From: Dimargaris cristalligena
Taxonomy: Eukaryota; Kickxellomycota; Dimargaritomycetes; Dimargaritales; Dimargaritaceae
DNA length: 64,000 nucleotides
Reading direction: 5' to 3'
Assembly: GCA_027576995.1 (NCBI GenBank)
Contig: JANBQC010000019.1
Span: 1 to 64,000 of the forward strand
A program made the position numbers and the translations under genes. The notes beneath the pieces were generated by a model, which was not told where the DNA came from, made no database searches, and worked only from the letters and a program-made list of their open reading frames with translations. Of this stretch, positions 22,501 to 33,196 are shown in pieces. Every line of letters begins with the position of its first letter. Position 1 is the stretch's first letter.

Positions 22501-23220
22501 GCCATCGCGGGTCGCATGCTCTTCATTCGGTTTGCTACCGTAACCGGTGATGCGATGGGTATGAACATGATCTCCAAGGGTACCGAAAAGGCCCTGGCAC
22601 TGATCTCGGAGCGATGCCCTCTGATGCAGATTATTTCCATTAGTGGTAATTACTGCACGGATAAGAAGCCGGCCGCTATTAACTGGATTGAGGGTCGTGG
22701 TAAATCGGTGGTGGCCGAGGCCGTCATCCCTGGGACCACCGTGGAAAAGGTGCTCAAGACGACCGTGGCTGCCCTGGTAGAATTGAACGTATCCAAGAAT
22801 CTGGTGGGTTCGGCTATGGCCGGCTCCGTGGGTGGATTCAACGCCCATGCTGCCAATATCCTGACCGCCATCTACCTGGCCACTGGCCAGGACCCGGCCC
22901 AGAACGTCGAGAGCTCCAACTGTATTACCCTTATGGCGGCGATCAACGGTGGCCAAGACCTGCATATTTCGGTGACCATGCCCTGTATTGAAGTGGGTAC
23001 GATTGGGGGCGGTACACAGCTCGGCCCCCAGGCCGCCTGCCTGGACATGCTCGGGGTACGGGGTGCTCACCCCATCACTCCTGGGGCCAACGCCCAGCGG
23101 CTGGCTCGTATTATTGCTGCCGGTGTGATGGCAGGTGAACTATCCCTGTGCTCAGCGCTAGCCGCTGGTCATCTCGTTAAGAGCCACATGGAACACAACC
23201 GGGCCGCCCCGCGCACATAA
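19543..23220 (+). CDS. HMG1: HMG-CoA reductase with sterol-sensing membrane domain
   Basis: The rate-limiting enzyme of the mevalonate pathway reduces HMG-CoA with two NADPH at the ER membrane. One exon gives 1225 residues. I chose the ATG at 19543 (ACCATGGCT) over an upstream in-frame ATG at 19447. The N-terminal half has a membrane segment near residue 25, a cluster near 275-370 that fits the sterol-sensing domain, another near 420-470 and two more near 535 and 650. A Ser/Pro-rich linker follows. The catalytic domain runs from about 800 to the end, with [16 protein letters not shown], Glu909 in TTEGCLIAS, Lys1041 in [11 protein letters not shown], Asp1139 in [10 protein letters not shown] and His1215 in [10 protein letters not shown]. 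All four catalytic residues are present. The position that is an AMPK-phosphorylated Ser in animals is Ala here. It sits at the end of a long C/T-rich leader. Confidence 0.97.
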   Translation: MAILLQTARAVSRRAIKHPIEVLSFILILTGCAYYSLWNSVKNAEIFSLPASLQADPISYTYTKPAAQVTDDGIPSLKHAQLYSFAFSVPSSESNGAGVMDPDTLAKLAQAQRFLAKDLMVARDGYRYTYQDLCVHQLPDGPSDCLLASPFENSLELDQAGFRTDDPTLRHLVETVRRSAAPLIKDLQLNVDAKPVFASSLTLGFLIDTTQPQTQELATVWAEAAFAHLQKTFPAVPTTNWGIAWFSSKNSLTWSAQVFINVYTKIRELISHANQLEVAFVLFGYLFMHAVFINLFVSMRKLGSRLSLAASVLLSSSCAFILALYTAHLLGLPVDVVLLSEAIPFLLITVGFEKPYTLAKAVLVESELNEDSERPSSPLAEQPTRPGSPVSFTSSTPPPAVQKQVLQGVEKAWSPIMRDYLFEISLLTAGAFSGVQGLREFSILAVFILAFDALLLFTFYAAVLALKAELIRVRKVRATTATKGAGKLLRTESEVELAHRNSPANYRAITLQALSDSTVDSRPAANSTATRVKLFVIIGFLAVHIFDMGSTFREPITGRSVPDSSSGQFPLVQGALPDHLPTVLADLFVYLKPALDILAPMKLTFHPVHEFYTQTPHPNSAFSDAAITAATRTGAVPESLGMESALSGWMVALVASLVANLYFIVTRIQRTLASNVADVAKESPLHARPLPAARLNGAPSTTAFSSVASGLNMSFSSPESSSPSSMSIVSRRASALEMATNPRPMANIIATDCAQQGLGLCAKNDSSMTLVGQQIPEESDSEKLNDPTAPLRSVEECLVLVKDGPASAATVTNEEIVNLVRQGKVAAYALEKLLGDFTRAVQIRRSIISRDSLTKTLEASLLPYRHYDYSRVMGQCCENVIGYTPLPLGVAGPMSIDGELLHIPMATTEGCLIASTSRGCKAITAGGGATTVITRDGMTRGPVVQFPNITEAHLCQKWLESPEGFAEVKAHFDSTSRFARLQRLKVAIAGRMLFIRFATVTGDAMGMNMISKGTEKALALISERCPLMQIISISGNYCTDKKPAAINWIEGRGKSVVAEAVIPGTTVEKVLKTTVAALVELNVSKNLVGSAMAGSVGGFNAHAANILTAIYLATGQDPAQNVESSNCITLMAAINGGQDLHISVTMPCIEVGTIGGGTQLGPQAACLDMLGVRGAHPITPGANAQRLARIIAAGVMAGELSLCSALAAGHLVKSHMEHNRAAPRT

Positions 23221-24019
23221 ACCTCCCAAAGACTAATGTGAAAACGACTTTGCTTCTACCCAAAATTGTTCATTGTAATCTTTGACTGTTTCTTTTTCTT
23301 TCATTATACGATTTTCTCCCAATATATTTATTTATTCGCTCATCTGACCTCTGTTATCCGGTGAGCTCATTATTACCCTCTCCCCCCCTTACATTATAAT
23401 ACGCCCGTGTTTGGCTTCACTACCTTGCCTTGCCTTGCATCCACCACTCTACCCTTAGATTTGCTTCGTAGCATCTTTACCTCAGCTGACACCGTCGCCA
23501 AGACACTATCTGTAATAGAATATTAATTCATATACTACGTTTTATAGGAATGCTTTGTGTTGGCGAGTTTGAAAGTAGCCTAAATGAGCCATTAGTTTGT
23601 AATAGCCTTTTAGTAGGTATTGGACCCGTAACCAGAAGATGGTGTAGTTTAGCAGTCAAGGGATACTATATAATCATTTGGCTTCAGTTAGCTGGCCGAT
23701 TGTTAATGAATGTGTGGGGCTGTGGATATTACTGTAAATATATGGCTGTAATTTCATGTAAAAACAGCCCAACGAAGCATGTAATTGGGGAAATGTATTA
23801 TGTACGTCGAAATAAAACCAAGCAAATGGACTAGTGAAATATAATAAAATACATAAAATCCAAACTATGGTACTCCAAAGGAAACCTTTAAGTACGCCAT
23901 AATTACGGGGGAAATGTGAGACGACGGTGCTAAGTAGGCTAGGCGGCGAACTGGATTAAGCGGAGCAATGTAATTCAGGTGAATATGGTCTAGTCGTGGG
24001 ATAAACTCATCAGGAAATC
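23221..24019. other. convergent intergenic region
   Basis: 3' flanks of HMGR and ARFRP1. The first part is C/T-rich with an AATATATTTATTTATT stretch near 23320 that could mark the HMGR poly(A) region. No gene is supported. Confidence 0.5.
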
Positions 24020-25201
24020 TCACTCGATATTAGGGGGACGGGTCTCGCGGTTGAACTGTAACCGAGTGTACAGCCATTCAATCGCATCGCGAACCCCATC
24101 ACTGAATTCAGGCGGCCGTTTAAGAAAGTCGGTTATGGGTAGCCCATGCACAAATCGGAAAGCAAAGGACCAAAATCACAACATTAGTCGAGGCGAAGTA
24201 GTCTTTTGATCGAGCAATACCCCTCTTCCTGGCTACCGGCGGAAAGAGCACCCAAAGTAAACGGCCATAATTTATAGTATGACCATAGTTTTGTTTTTAA
24301 AAGAAAAATAAAACGATAAATAGATCATCAGAGTAGGTGGACTTACCCAGCAAGCGCCGAAACAGGTAGAACTTTACTCTCGCGGGCCCCCAGGCCGTAC
24401 GCGATTTTATTGAACGTTTCCTTGATCTCTTCAACCGGCATCGCCACCGGCAAATCCTGTTTGTTGGCCAGCATGAGTACGGGCACGCCTTCTGTTTCAC
24501 CGGTCATCATGACTTTTTCCAAAGTTTGGCGGCATTCTTCCAATCGTGCCCGGTCGGTCGCATCGATGACGAAGATAATGGCGTGCGATTCGGGGTAGTA
24601 GCGTTCCCAGATGCTGTGTAAATCCCGCTGGCCTCCGAGATCCCAGAACTTAAGGCGGGACCGCCCAATGTCAATTTTACCGACTAGGATGGTATGATGA
24701 GGTGGAAGGAGGGTAGTGGTAGTATAGTTGGGGGAAAATGGGACGCGTGCGTGTGTGCCAAAGAGAATGGGGATGCGTAATGGATATATTCGGTGATTGT
24801 TGGATAGGCATATAGGTATGGAAGAGGGCATACTTTAGGTTAGGGTGGCTAACGGACAATACTAGCTGCCAGTATTTGTATGGCATATTTCAAAGCCCAT
24901 AATGACGGAAGAGGTGGGGGCGCGTCCAATTCGCAATGACTCCAGTGGCACAATACTCTTCTCCATTTCATTCAAAAGACTTGGAGGGTTGTTTAGTATG
25001 GTACTCTGACGCCGTCTACTTACGATTGAGACCAACGGTGGGGCCTATTTTATCGGGGGACAGGCCCCGGACGCCGGTGAACATGGTTTTAATGCGTTCC
25101 AGGAGGGTAGTCTTGCCGGCATTGTCGAGCCCCAGGATGATGACATAGTACTCTTCCTGGCGGGTCAGGTATTTGTAGAGCCCATTCAATAGCGTATACA
25201 T
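24020..25201 (-). CDS. ARL3: ARFRP1 / Arl3 small GTPase
   Basis: A Golgi GTPase of the Arf family that recruits Arl1 and golgins. Exons 25201-25024, 24683-24347 and 24101-24020 splice in frame to 198 residues, against 201 in human ARFRP1. The start MYTLLNGLYKYLTRQEEYYV is nearly the animal sequence and lacks the Gly2 myristoylation site of true Arfs, as expected for this branch, which is N-acetylated. Nucleotide motifs are intact: GLDNAGKTT (24-32), a switch Thr in PTVGLN, DLGGQ and NKQD. The last exon (DGVRDAIEWLYTRLQ) closes the fold. The last intron carries a T5A4 tract just after its donor. It is divergent from VTA1 across 581 bp. Confidence 0.95.
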
Positions 25202-25497
25202 GACAGGGTGACCAGAGGAGTTCAGCGAACGAAGGGGGTAATACCAGGCCGAATAGTAATAGAAAAAGTGGAATGTCTATGCGGAGCAGATGGGCGAACG
25301 GGGCTCGGTTTGGAGAAGGGGGAATCCCTAGAGACAGGTTCAAGGTCGAATCAGGCGCATTTAAAAAACTGGAAAGAGATATATTTACATGGGTACTTCA
25401 GGCAAGGAGAGAAACGGCCCAATAAAGCCACGGGTTGCATTGAAAGCCACCACCACCCCACTACGACTCCCTCCTGGCAAATACGTGTGGCTCGCAG

Positions 25498-25528
<31 letters not shown>

Positions 25529-25782
25529 GGTGGTGGTGTAAACTGACTTGGGCACACTTTCGCCCCCTGCTATCCCGCCTTTATCGCGTGATAGAGTGAC
25601 CTTCTCTTCCTTACCCATTTACGTACTATAGAGGAGTCTTTATATGCTTTACTGCTTACTTACCTACTTGCTTGGTATACCTCTCTCTGTCGCCAATCTT
25701 CGTTGCACTCTAAGTCTTGCCCAGCACCAACCCCGTTGGCCTGCTGTACATTCTACGCACGCATCTCCCCACACCCGTCGCC
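25202..25782. promoter_or_regulatory. divergent promoter ARFRP1 / VTA1
   Basis: The gap contains a run of nine ACT triplets (25502-25528) bounded by CACCAC and GGTGGTG, so the ends can pair into a hairpin (25498-25538). The VTA1 side is C/T-rich. No gene is supported. Confidence 0.5.
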
Positions 25783-26970
25783 ATGGACTCCCTACCAGCT
25801 GTACCCGAGCAGCTGCGCTTTATCAACCAGTTTCTACAGCGTTCCCGGGAACTGCGCACCCACGAACCCATCATCTCCTACTACTGCCAATTCTATGCGG
25901 TCAAACTAGCCCTAGCCAAAGGTATCCAGGCCGACGACTGCCAAGTCTTTTTGCTCCAACTCGTCGAGGACCTGGAGGCCCGGAAGGAGGCCCTATCCCA
26001 AGAACCGGCCATTCAAAATGACGAGGCCGGAAAGGCTTACCTGGAATTGTTTGCCACTCGTATTTTCACCGGCGCTGATAATGAAGACCGTGCCGGAAAA
26101 GCTTCCAAGTAAGTTGTTCATGAATTTTAAATTTTATATATATATATATCGACTGGTGAAAAAACGTTGAAGTAAATTATCCCATATATGGATCGGTTTG
26201 GTCTTGAAATCATTACTGGGTGTATCAGTGTATTCACCACTCCCGTGTTGCTTCTTTTGATACCATATCCATACTCGCACTTCCATCTCGCGAACTCTAG
26301 ACAAACGGGTCTCAAGTTTCTTGCTTCGTCAGTGTTCATCGAGTTACTCCGGGTATTTGGTGATTTGAGCCCGGAATTTGAGGAGAAGCTCAAATACGCC
26401 AAATGGAAGGCCAAGGATATTATCCAGGCCCTCAAAGAGGGGCGGATGCCCGTTGCCGGACCCGCCGTTCCCGAGGCAACCATGGCCTCTCCGCCGCTAC
26501 CACCCTTGGAATCTACATCCGCCCCGCTAGCCTCACCGGGGTTTGTAGCACCCGTGACCTACCCTAACCTAGATAATCAGGCCACGGATCCCAGCGATTC
26601 ATCGTTCGCCCACTCCGCCCCGGCCCCGTTCTCCCTCCCGCCCACCAACCCCGCGCCGACCATGTCTAACGGGTATGATGAGGAGGAGCTTCCCTCGCCC
26701 CCGCGTAAACAGCCCAGCGAGGTATCATCACGGGGGCCTCCTCCACCGATGAGTCGGCCAAAACCAACTCCTACCCTCACTTGGGACGATGACTTTAGCG
26801 ACATGGACTACGATGACCTTGACGACGAGGTGGTGGGGTCCGATGTGATTGCTGCTGCTGAAAAACATACCCGGTTCGTCCTGAGCGCGCTTCAATTCGA
26901 TGATGTAAAGTCGGCAATGGAAAACTTACAAAAGGCCATGGAGATACTGCAGCCATACCATCGGCCATAG
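25783..26970 (+). CDS. VTA1: Vta1, Vps4 activator in the ESCRT pathway
   Basis: Vta1 (LIP5 in animals) stimulates the Vps4 ATPase that disassembles ESCRT-III during multivesicular body sorting. Exons 25783-26108 and 26301-26970 join in frame (192-nt intron) into 331 residues. I chose the ATG in CGCCATGG at 25783. The N-terminal tandem MIT-like helices are seen in exon 1 (AVPEQLRFINQFLQRSRELR, then ISYYCQFYAVKLALAKG) and the start of exon 2 (EEKLKYAKWKAKDIIQALKEG). A long Pro/Ser linker with an acidic patch follows. The last 45 residues (DVIAAAEKHTRFVLSALQFD through AMENLQKAMEIL) are the VSL domain that binds Vps4. Every expected part is present. Confidence 0.95.
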
Positions 26971-27555
26971 TAGGATGTCGTCCTTGGCTAGAGTTATGTA
27001 GTTTCAGTAGTTGGTTTAATTGCTTGGTCTCCTTTATCTACCATACCATTCAGATCAGTATTAATAAGGATCTGCCAGGGTGTTTTGCTTCTCCCCATGG
27101 AGTTGTCATGGCATAATAAAAGCCAAATTGCATGTTTAATTAACTCCTACTTCTGCTACACCTGCTGCTATGCCGACATTTTATTCATCAGCAGGTAGTT
27201 GTAATTCTGAAAAATTGGCTTTGTTGAGGGTTTAAACAAGCTATGGTTTAATTCCTAAATGCCGAGGTTCAGGATTCTAGGCATTTGGGTTCAAATTGTT
27301 TTGTACCATATACTGCTGCTTGGGGAATCGTTGGGGGAGCTGACTATTTCCACCTTGGAGTCTGGGAAGAATGGAGTATAGCACATGTCCCAGTTAACCC
27401 CAAAGAGAAGGTTTCGTCCCACGGGTTTGACTTCGTTTCATTCAATTATTTAGGAATTATTTTTACTTTTACTATTATCCCTCCATACCGCTCTTCCTAC
27501 GGCCTTCTTGATTTCCACTCCCTAAACCCCTCTATCCGCCATTGACCTACCCACC
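26971..27555. other. intergenic with one long hairpin
   Basis: Tandem + strand spacing between VTA1 and the deaminase gene. A ten-pair stem (27254-27263 with 27280-27289, one wobble) stands out. The last 120 bp are C/T-rich and likely the leader of the next gene. Confidence 0.45.
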
Positions 27556-28050
27556 ATGGCTACCCCATACACCCCCCGGGACATCGAATTCCTGAAACTA
27601 GCCATCGCCGAGGCCCACAAGTCTGTGCCAGTTGAGAGCGCCTACTGCGTTGGTGCAGTCCTCGTGTCGGGTGGCGACGACAAGGAGCCCCGGGTACTGG
27701 CAACCGGCTTCTCCCGCGAACTACCGGGCAACACCCACGCCGAGGAATGCGCCCTCCAAAAAGCTGGTGACACGGCCACCCGAAGCAACAACAGCACCCC
27801 CCAGTTCCCCGGCGCAACCATGTATACCACCATGGAGCCATGCAGTCGGCGACTGTCTGGAAATGTACCGTGTTGCCAGAGACTCATCGAAGCGAGAGTG
27901 GCCCGCGTGGTGCTGGGGGTCAAAGAACCGCCCAACTTTGTGCAATGCGAAGGTCTGTCGCTCCTGGAAAAGGGGGGGATTGAAGTAGTGTACATTCCCG
28001 GATACGAGAAAGAGTGCTTGGCCCCAAATGCTCATATTATTTCCCAGTAA
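27556..28050 (+). CDS. cytidine-deaminase-fold enzyme, riboflavin-pathway deaminase-like
   Basis: A single-exon gene for 164 residues with an ACCATGGCT start. It shows the zinc site of the CDA/RibD fold: the HAE motif in NTHAEECALQ and the PC-x(8)-C motif in EPCSRRLSGNVPC. The PCSxRLSGxxxC form is characteristic of fungal DRAP deaminases (Rib2 C-terminal domain) and their stand-alone relatives, which deaminate a pyrimidine riboflavin precursor. Here the domain stands alone, with no pseudouridine-synthase-like part as in yeast Rib2. The family is clear. The substrate is inferred and could be another cytosine-like compound. Confidence 0.82.
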   Translation: MATPYTPRDIEFLKLAIAEAHKSVPVESAYCVGAVLVSGGDDKEPRVLATGFSRELPGNTHAEECALQKAGDTATRSNNSTPQFPGATMYTTMEPCSRRLSGNVPCCQRLIEARVARVVLGVKEPPNFVQCEGLSLLEKGGIEVVYIPGYEKECLAPNAHIISQ

Positions 28051-29534
28051 TAAAGCCATGCCTCTCCTGTATTTATCGCACTGTTAATATAAAACAAGAT
28101 AGATGGAATATAAAATATTAATACGGTAATTAGGGATTAATTGATTTTTGTTATTGAAGGAAATGAGCGAAATGTATCTTTGGACATTGCGGCCAAGGGC
28201 ATTAACCATTCACATCTTGTGAGAATGGCACCCAGGGTCGCACCCACGTCCATAGCGTCATTGGCCCCCGAATATCGAGGTGCTCAACGACTCGGTCTCC
28301 GGTATTCAGACGACTCATATCAATCATAAGCCAACCCCTTTAGGAGCCAACCAATCCGATTGAGTGCTTTTTAGAACCCGTTGATTTTTGCGTTGTTTGT
28401 ACTGTTCCTAAGAGTTGCTAGGACCGGTTGCTTAAGTAGCCATGCATATCCAACCATTCTAGTTATGGGATGACATATATTCAAGAAGGACATATTCAAC
28501 ACTGAAGGAATCATGTTAAGTTGGCTTACTCGCTAAGAAATGGCATTTTTTAAATAGGACACGTGATAGGTCGATAATTTGGTTTATTCTGCGGGTGGAT
28601 GTCGATTACAATTCGAAAGATGGGTGCGATTGAACGCAGGACCCTGAAGGTAAAAAGTAGACAGACAGTGGCTAATAATCAACTGGTGATGGTCGTTTGA
28701 CGAGCGAATAGTGGTGGTCGATACCTCGTCGCCTAATCACTGTTCATCCCACGCGTGTATAAGCGACTATGCCTATTATACTTCTCTTCAAACAATTACC
28801 CAGTTGCAGATGGGATTCGGCAACGATCTGGGATATTGAATAGTTGAGCATTTAATTAGTTTAAACCTAGCGAATAAACGTGATAACAAATTACCTATAC
28901 CGGTTGAGTTAGTTCACGAGGAAAACACAGAGTAGGTGAGGTTTAACAGCACGGCCATGTCTTCACGATTCTTCGACCAGCAATGCCTGCTACTATCATC
29001 TAGAAGTGCTCATTTGCAGAAGACAGTGGTAAACTATGGCAGTTTTCGGGAAACGGGAATAGAAAAAGCCGAGTCCTCCTATTTAGTTATAATATTAAGG
29101 CTGAACATGTCCTCATTCTGACAATGTAGTATCATAACAATTAGAAGATAGCTCCGTATGATCGGAGCTCGTTCATTACACGTTAAGAGCATCTCGTCAC
29201 TTGTTCACAATCAGACCAGCTAGCCGATATTCTAGGAAATATCACTTTTAATTTCGATAAGCCCCGACAATCGGGCATCAAGTTTCCAGCTGCAAACCAA
29301 TATAACCCTGAACTTCGATTAAACTATTTCCAACGAACCAACAATACAGTCGATCCAAACATGGCGCTGAACATAGACGATAGACACAGAATTTATTGTT
29401 TCCCCCATCCTGTTTTTATACGTAGAGATAAAGTCAAGGCCGTCAAGGAAAAAGGGGGGGGAGTCACAACCAATCGAGTGAGTTTAAAGACACTCGTAAG
29501 AGTACGAAATTTGAGAGTGCTGCAAAGAAGAGGA
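28051..29534. other. intergenic, no gene seen
   Basis: About 1.5 kb of AT-rich DNA between the deaminase gene and the 3' end of RPL25. Short frames only, with no recognisable motif or repeat. Confidence 0.5.
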
Positions 29535-30502
29535 TTACAAGAAACCAATCTTGTTGGCCACGTCCAAAGCATCGACATCGGGGGTAAGACGCACGTAGGC
29601 CTTCTTCTGACCGTCGGGGCGGATCAGAGTGTTGACGCGGATAGCCTCCACATCGTAGAGACGCTTGATGGCATCACGAATGTGGTGCTTGTTGGCCCGG
29701 AGGTCAACCAAAAAGACCAGGGTGTTGTTCTCCTCAATCTTCTTCATGGCCGACTCGGTGGTCAGAGGCTGGCGGATGACGGAGTACTTGTCCAGACGGG
29801 GCTGGCTGGGAATCGACACACGGGGGTATTTGGGGTTCTTGGCCAGACGCTGGGTCACGGGCCGGCGGAAAGTGGTGTTGGTGCGGATCTTGCGAGCGGC
29901 CTTGCCGAGGGTACCCTTCAGGGCGGCCTTGCGGGCCTCCTGAGCCTTGGCGGAGGGGCTGGTCTTGGTGGCTAAGGAATCAACATAAAAAATAGTGGTA
30001 TAGAAAGATCAAGAACGGGTTAGAATGGGTCGTTGGACACGCACAAAGACTATGAAGGAGGCGAATCGTTAACCCAAAGATGGGACAATCGGCCAGCCGG
30101 CGATTCCGGACGTTTCTTCCCGCGGCGAAATGAGATTCACGAAGCGATACCTAGAGTCAGCGGCGGGACGAACATCCGGGAGCACCCATTACGCATGCCC
30201 TAAGGCGGTAGTATTGTGGAGGCCTGCGTAGATTTGGATGACCCGTCCCTGCCGTGGTTCGCCCACGTAGTCATCCATCCATCCATCCAACCATCGATGA
30301 GTCCGAGGATAGAGTAACCTTGATTGACGTAAATGTAGAGGATGGATGCGGCGTTCGAGGAATCGGTTGGGCGTGGGCTCGGCATCGTGGTTCGTTCGGT
30401 CGACAATCGTCAGGGGGAAGGGTGGGCACGGCGTCTTTCGAAGGTACGGATGGTTGATTTACACTGGTCGTGTCGCGCGCACTTACCAGATTTGGGGGCC
30501 AT
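29535..30502 (-). CDS. RPL25: ribosomal protein uL23 (L25/L23a)
   Basis: uL23 sits at the polypeptide exit tunnel of the 60S subunit, where SRP and chaperones dock. Exon 1 is only 16 nt (30502-30487, MAPKS) and exon 2 is 29971-29535. The join gives 150 residues. The basic eukaryotic N-terminal extension ([20 protein letters not shown]) is followed by the conserved globular domain ([40 protein letters not shown], and a C-terminal strand ending NKIGFL). A very short first exon ahead of a long intron (515 nt) is a common design for fungal ribosomal protein genes. The opposite strand is open through much of exon 2 because of strong codon bias and is not a gene. Confidence 0.96.
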
Positions 30503-31019
30503 GACGAGATATTTGAATCGACGTTTCCGGACAATATGGACGACGAGAAAGAAAGAGGCCGGTTAAAGTGAGGTACTAGTTAATGGGATATAGTCTCTAT
30601 GGTTCTACTCTTCTATCCTGCTGTTTGATTTTTGACTTTTCTGTGAGGAGCGGCCACATATTACCGTGAAAATTCGCCTAGTACTACCACCAACCCACTT
30701 ACATATTATGGGCCTTTACAATAGGGCTACAGTTTCATATAGTGGGGCTCGTGGTGGTCCCATCCTCCGAAATATAAACTCCCACTGTTGTGGAGGATAT
30801 CCCACCAAAGTATTGCACGTGATCACTATAAGGCCCTCTAACTTGAAGATTCTATTTACAACCCTTAGTTGCCTTCAATCACCCGACATAGGTAAATTAG
30901 ACCCCGAAGAAAGGGCATACTAAGGCCATAGATGCGTATATACACGGGAAGCACAATGATTGTTTACTAATAGTCCACGATTGAATAAAATGCAATAATA
31001 ACGACAATATTCAACCAAC
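30503..31019. other. intergenic between RPL25 and the U2B''-like gene
   Basis: 517 bp containing the RPL25 promoter on the minus strand. A run of pyrimidines on the minus strand just before the RPL25 ATG fits the leader pattern seen elsewhere. No gene is supported. Confidence 0.45.
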
Positions 31020-31845
31020 TCATTCATTTTCTTCGCCACTCGATTCCTCCTCCTCCTCCTCCTGATCGTCGCTATCGGGCGTTGGGTTAACCGTTTGTTC
31101 GGTTTTCGGCCGTTTGGCAGCCGGTAAGTCTTCCGGCTCTTCTGTACTAGATTTAGCAGACACATCGGCTTCGGTGGTTACTGTAGCAGTTGAATGCACT
31201 GTATTAAAAATCGATAAGGAGGCCACTCCTTCGGTGGCCAAAGAGGACTGGTCCGCGGCACTCTGCCCTTCAGTGGACTGGTTTGACTTCGAATTATATC
31301 TAGCGTACTCGATGACCTAGATTCGATTACCAAAAAAAATGAAAGGGTTTCCGTGATAAACATCAATATAATATATGAGGTGGTTTAGTTGGTAGCTCGT
31401 AATATTAAAGGAGTGAGTGCCCATGAGTTCATGGCCGTATATTTGTCTAGTATACATGGTAGTAGTTGTATTGGCGGGGTTTACTAGTCAAGAAATAAAA
31501 CTAACCACTCGCGTAACAATATGGTCTAGCACCCTGCATAGTGCGTGGTCAAATGCTGGGAGACGATGTAACACCCTAATCTAGGTTGGATTCAATGGAA
31601 CTTACAAGTGGCAGATCGTAGAAAATAAACCCATTCAGCCGCTGCATCGCAATGGTCGCTGATCCCACGTCGACGAATTCGATGAAGGCCTGGCCGCGTA
31701 AATTCGAGGTCTTCGCGGCCCGAATATTAACAATGCGCCCATAAGTGGAGAAGAGCGCGTAAAGCGACCGCTTGAGTTCGGGCTTCTTGACCTTCTCGTT
31801 CAAGCGGTGAACATATAGAGTCTCTTTGGGTGAGTTGATGGCCAT
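31020..31845 (-). CDS. MSL1: U2B''/Msl1-like snRNP protein, single RRM
   Basis: Exons 31845-31606 and 31316-31020 join in phase 0 to 178 residues. Residues 1-90 form one RRM of the U1A/U2B''/SNF family: RNP2 is TLYVHRLNEKVK, then LKRSLYALFSTYGRI, and RNP1 is LRGQAFIEF. The strand crossing the intron is VIEYARYN. This RRM binds U1 or U2 snRNA loops, and in U2 it works with the Lea1/U2A' protein. The rest is a low-complexity tail with a KRPK basic patch and an acidic end (EEEEEESSGEENE). The second RRM of animal U1A/U2B'' is absent, as in yeast Msl1. The start is the GCCATGGCC at 31845; a 21-codon in-frame extension upstream is unlikely. Confidence 0.9.
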
Positions 31846-32872
31846 GGCGGAGCGAATGTGTAAACAACAGGGGGGATTCGTACTGGAGAATGAGCTGGAA
31901 GTAACCAATGGGGATGGGGTCGTCTGTGGGACTGAGGAAGAGGTGCAGATGGAGGATGTAGAAGTCGATTCGATTTACAAGCTCATTATGTTAATAGAGG
32001 GGAAAGAAGAAGGTTAGTGTAAAAATGGGGTTCTTACCGTCCTCCTTTTATTCCTATCTACCAGTTGGCCCTATTTAGTTAGGTTGATTTTTACGGCCAA
32101 ACTTTATTATCTATCGTGTTTATTCCTCATGCACGCCGACTAATTCGACTATTGTGGACCTTGGACTTGTCTATTGAGCATACTACGTAACGCTAATAAA
32201 TAAAAGTCGGCAGCATTTATTAACGATGTGATACTAATATTCTATTAAACCAGTTTATCTGCGTGAGCCACTAGATTCGGCTGATTTATTTTACCTCTAC
32301 CCTTTTTACTATCTAGTTGATATAAATGACCGATGATTAACACCACGAAGTCTTTTAGTATATGGCAAGAATAGAAATGTTCTAGAAGTAAAAACAACCT
32401 GTGCCTTAATGCTGTTAAGGCGCACTATGATATAGGGATGAACCGATGGCTCGTCGGACAGCTCATAGAAGACAAGGGCTGATTCAAAAAATATAACCAG
32501 ATATTTATTTTAAAGATTGAAAGACCAATATATCATGAAAGACAGCAGTATTGAAAGTGAAGCAATTTGGACTAGGACCGGCTACAGAAGTTGACGAATA
32601 TCCAATGCCTGGTTTGAAGAGAATAAAAATACAATAGCGCCGTGTAAACGCACATATGATTAGAGTAGGATTAATAGTTTAAACTACCTCACCGCTAACT
32701 AGTCATATTTAGGAATGTAGGCTGTTGGATAAAAGCACAGCTGTTGCTAATTTATCTCGGATTCGGGGAGGGGGGTTCAGACCGAGTCACGAACCAAGTC
32801 GATTTGGCAGCCATATCGTCGCTGTTGGTACACTTGGCCTGCGAACTCGTTAAGATGTTTGGAGCTGGCATC
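31846..32872. other. intergenic, no gene seen
   Basis: Promoter of the U2B''-like gene at the left, then about 800 bp of AT-rich DNA. No coding or repeat structure was noticed. Confidence 0.5.
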
Positions 32873-33196
32873 TTATTTTTCGTCCTCGCCTTCTTCATTA
32901 TCGCCTTCCTCGTCCTCCTCTTCGTCGTTGTTGTCATCGTCATCATCATCCTCGCTGTCCTCTTCGTCGTCGCCTTCTTCGTTATCTTCCCCGGGCTTCT
33001 TTTCTTCGCCTCCATCATCGTTAGGGGACCGACAGGCCAGATGTACAGTGGAACTCAAACCCCGCCGGGCCATCTGGGGAGAGGTGGATTGAGCGGGGAC
33101 TGGGTTATTCTGATCACACGGAACCGGGTGGGCGTTCGTAGCAGCACACAAAACTCCAACGATTAGGATGAGTTGGCTTAGGGTGGAGAACTGCAT
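32873..33196 (-). CDS. small acidic secreted protein
   Basis: One exon of 107 residues with no family I recognise. The first 22 residues form a clear signal peptide (hydrophobic core LSQLILIVGVLCAATNA). The mature part holds two cysteines and an Arg-Arg pair in MARRGLSS. The last 50 residues are almost entirely Asp and Glu with a few Gly and Asn, coded by degenerate GAA/GAT triplets. A TATAAAAGGG element on the minus strand at 33375-33366 lies 170-180 bp before the ATG. Such acidic tails can bind cations or be wall-associated, but the function is unknown. Confidence 0.75.
   Translation of the reverse strand: MQFSTLSQLILIVGVLCAATNAHPVPCDQNNPVPAQSTSPQMARRGLSSTVHLACRSPNDDGGEEKKPGEDNEEGDDEEDSEDDDDDDNNDEEEDEEGDNEEGEDEK

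Noticed and set aside
29361..29975. 204-codon + strand frame
   Set aside because: It is the antisense shadow of RPL25 exon 2, caused by strong codon bias; its Val/Gly/Leu composition has no domain.
30293..30315. CGATGAGTCCGAG resembling a hammerhead ribozyme core
   Set aside because: The CUGANGA box is broken, the GAAA element is missing and stem II would have a two-base loop.
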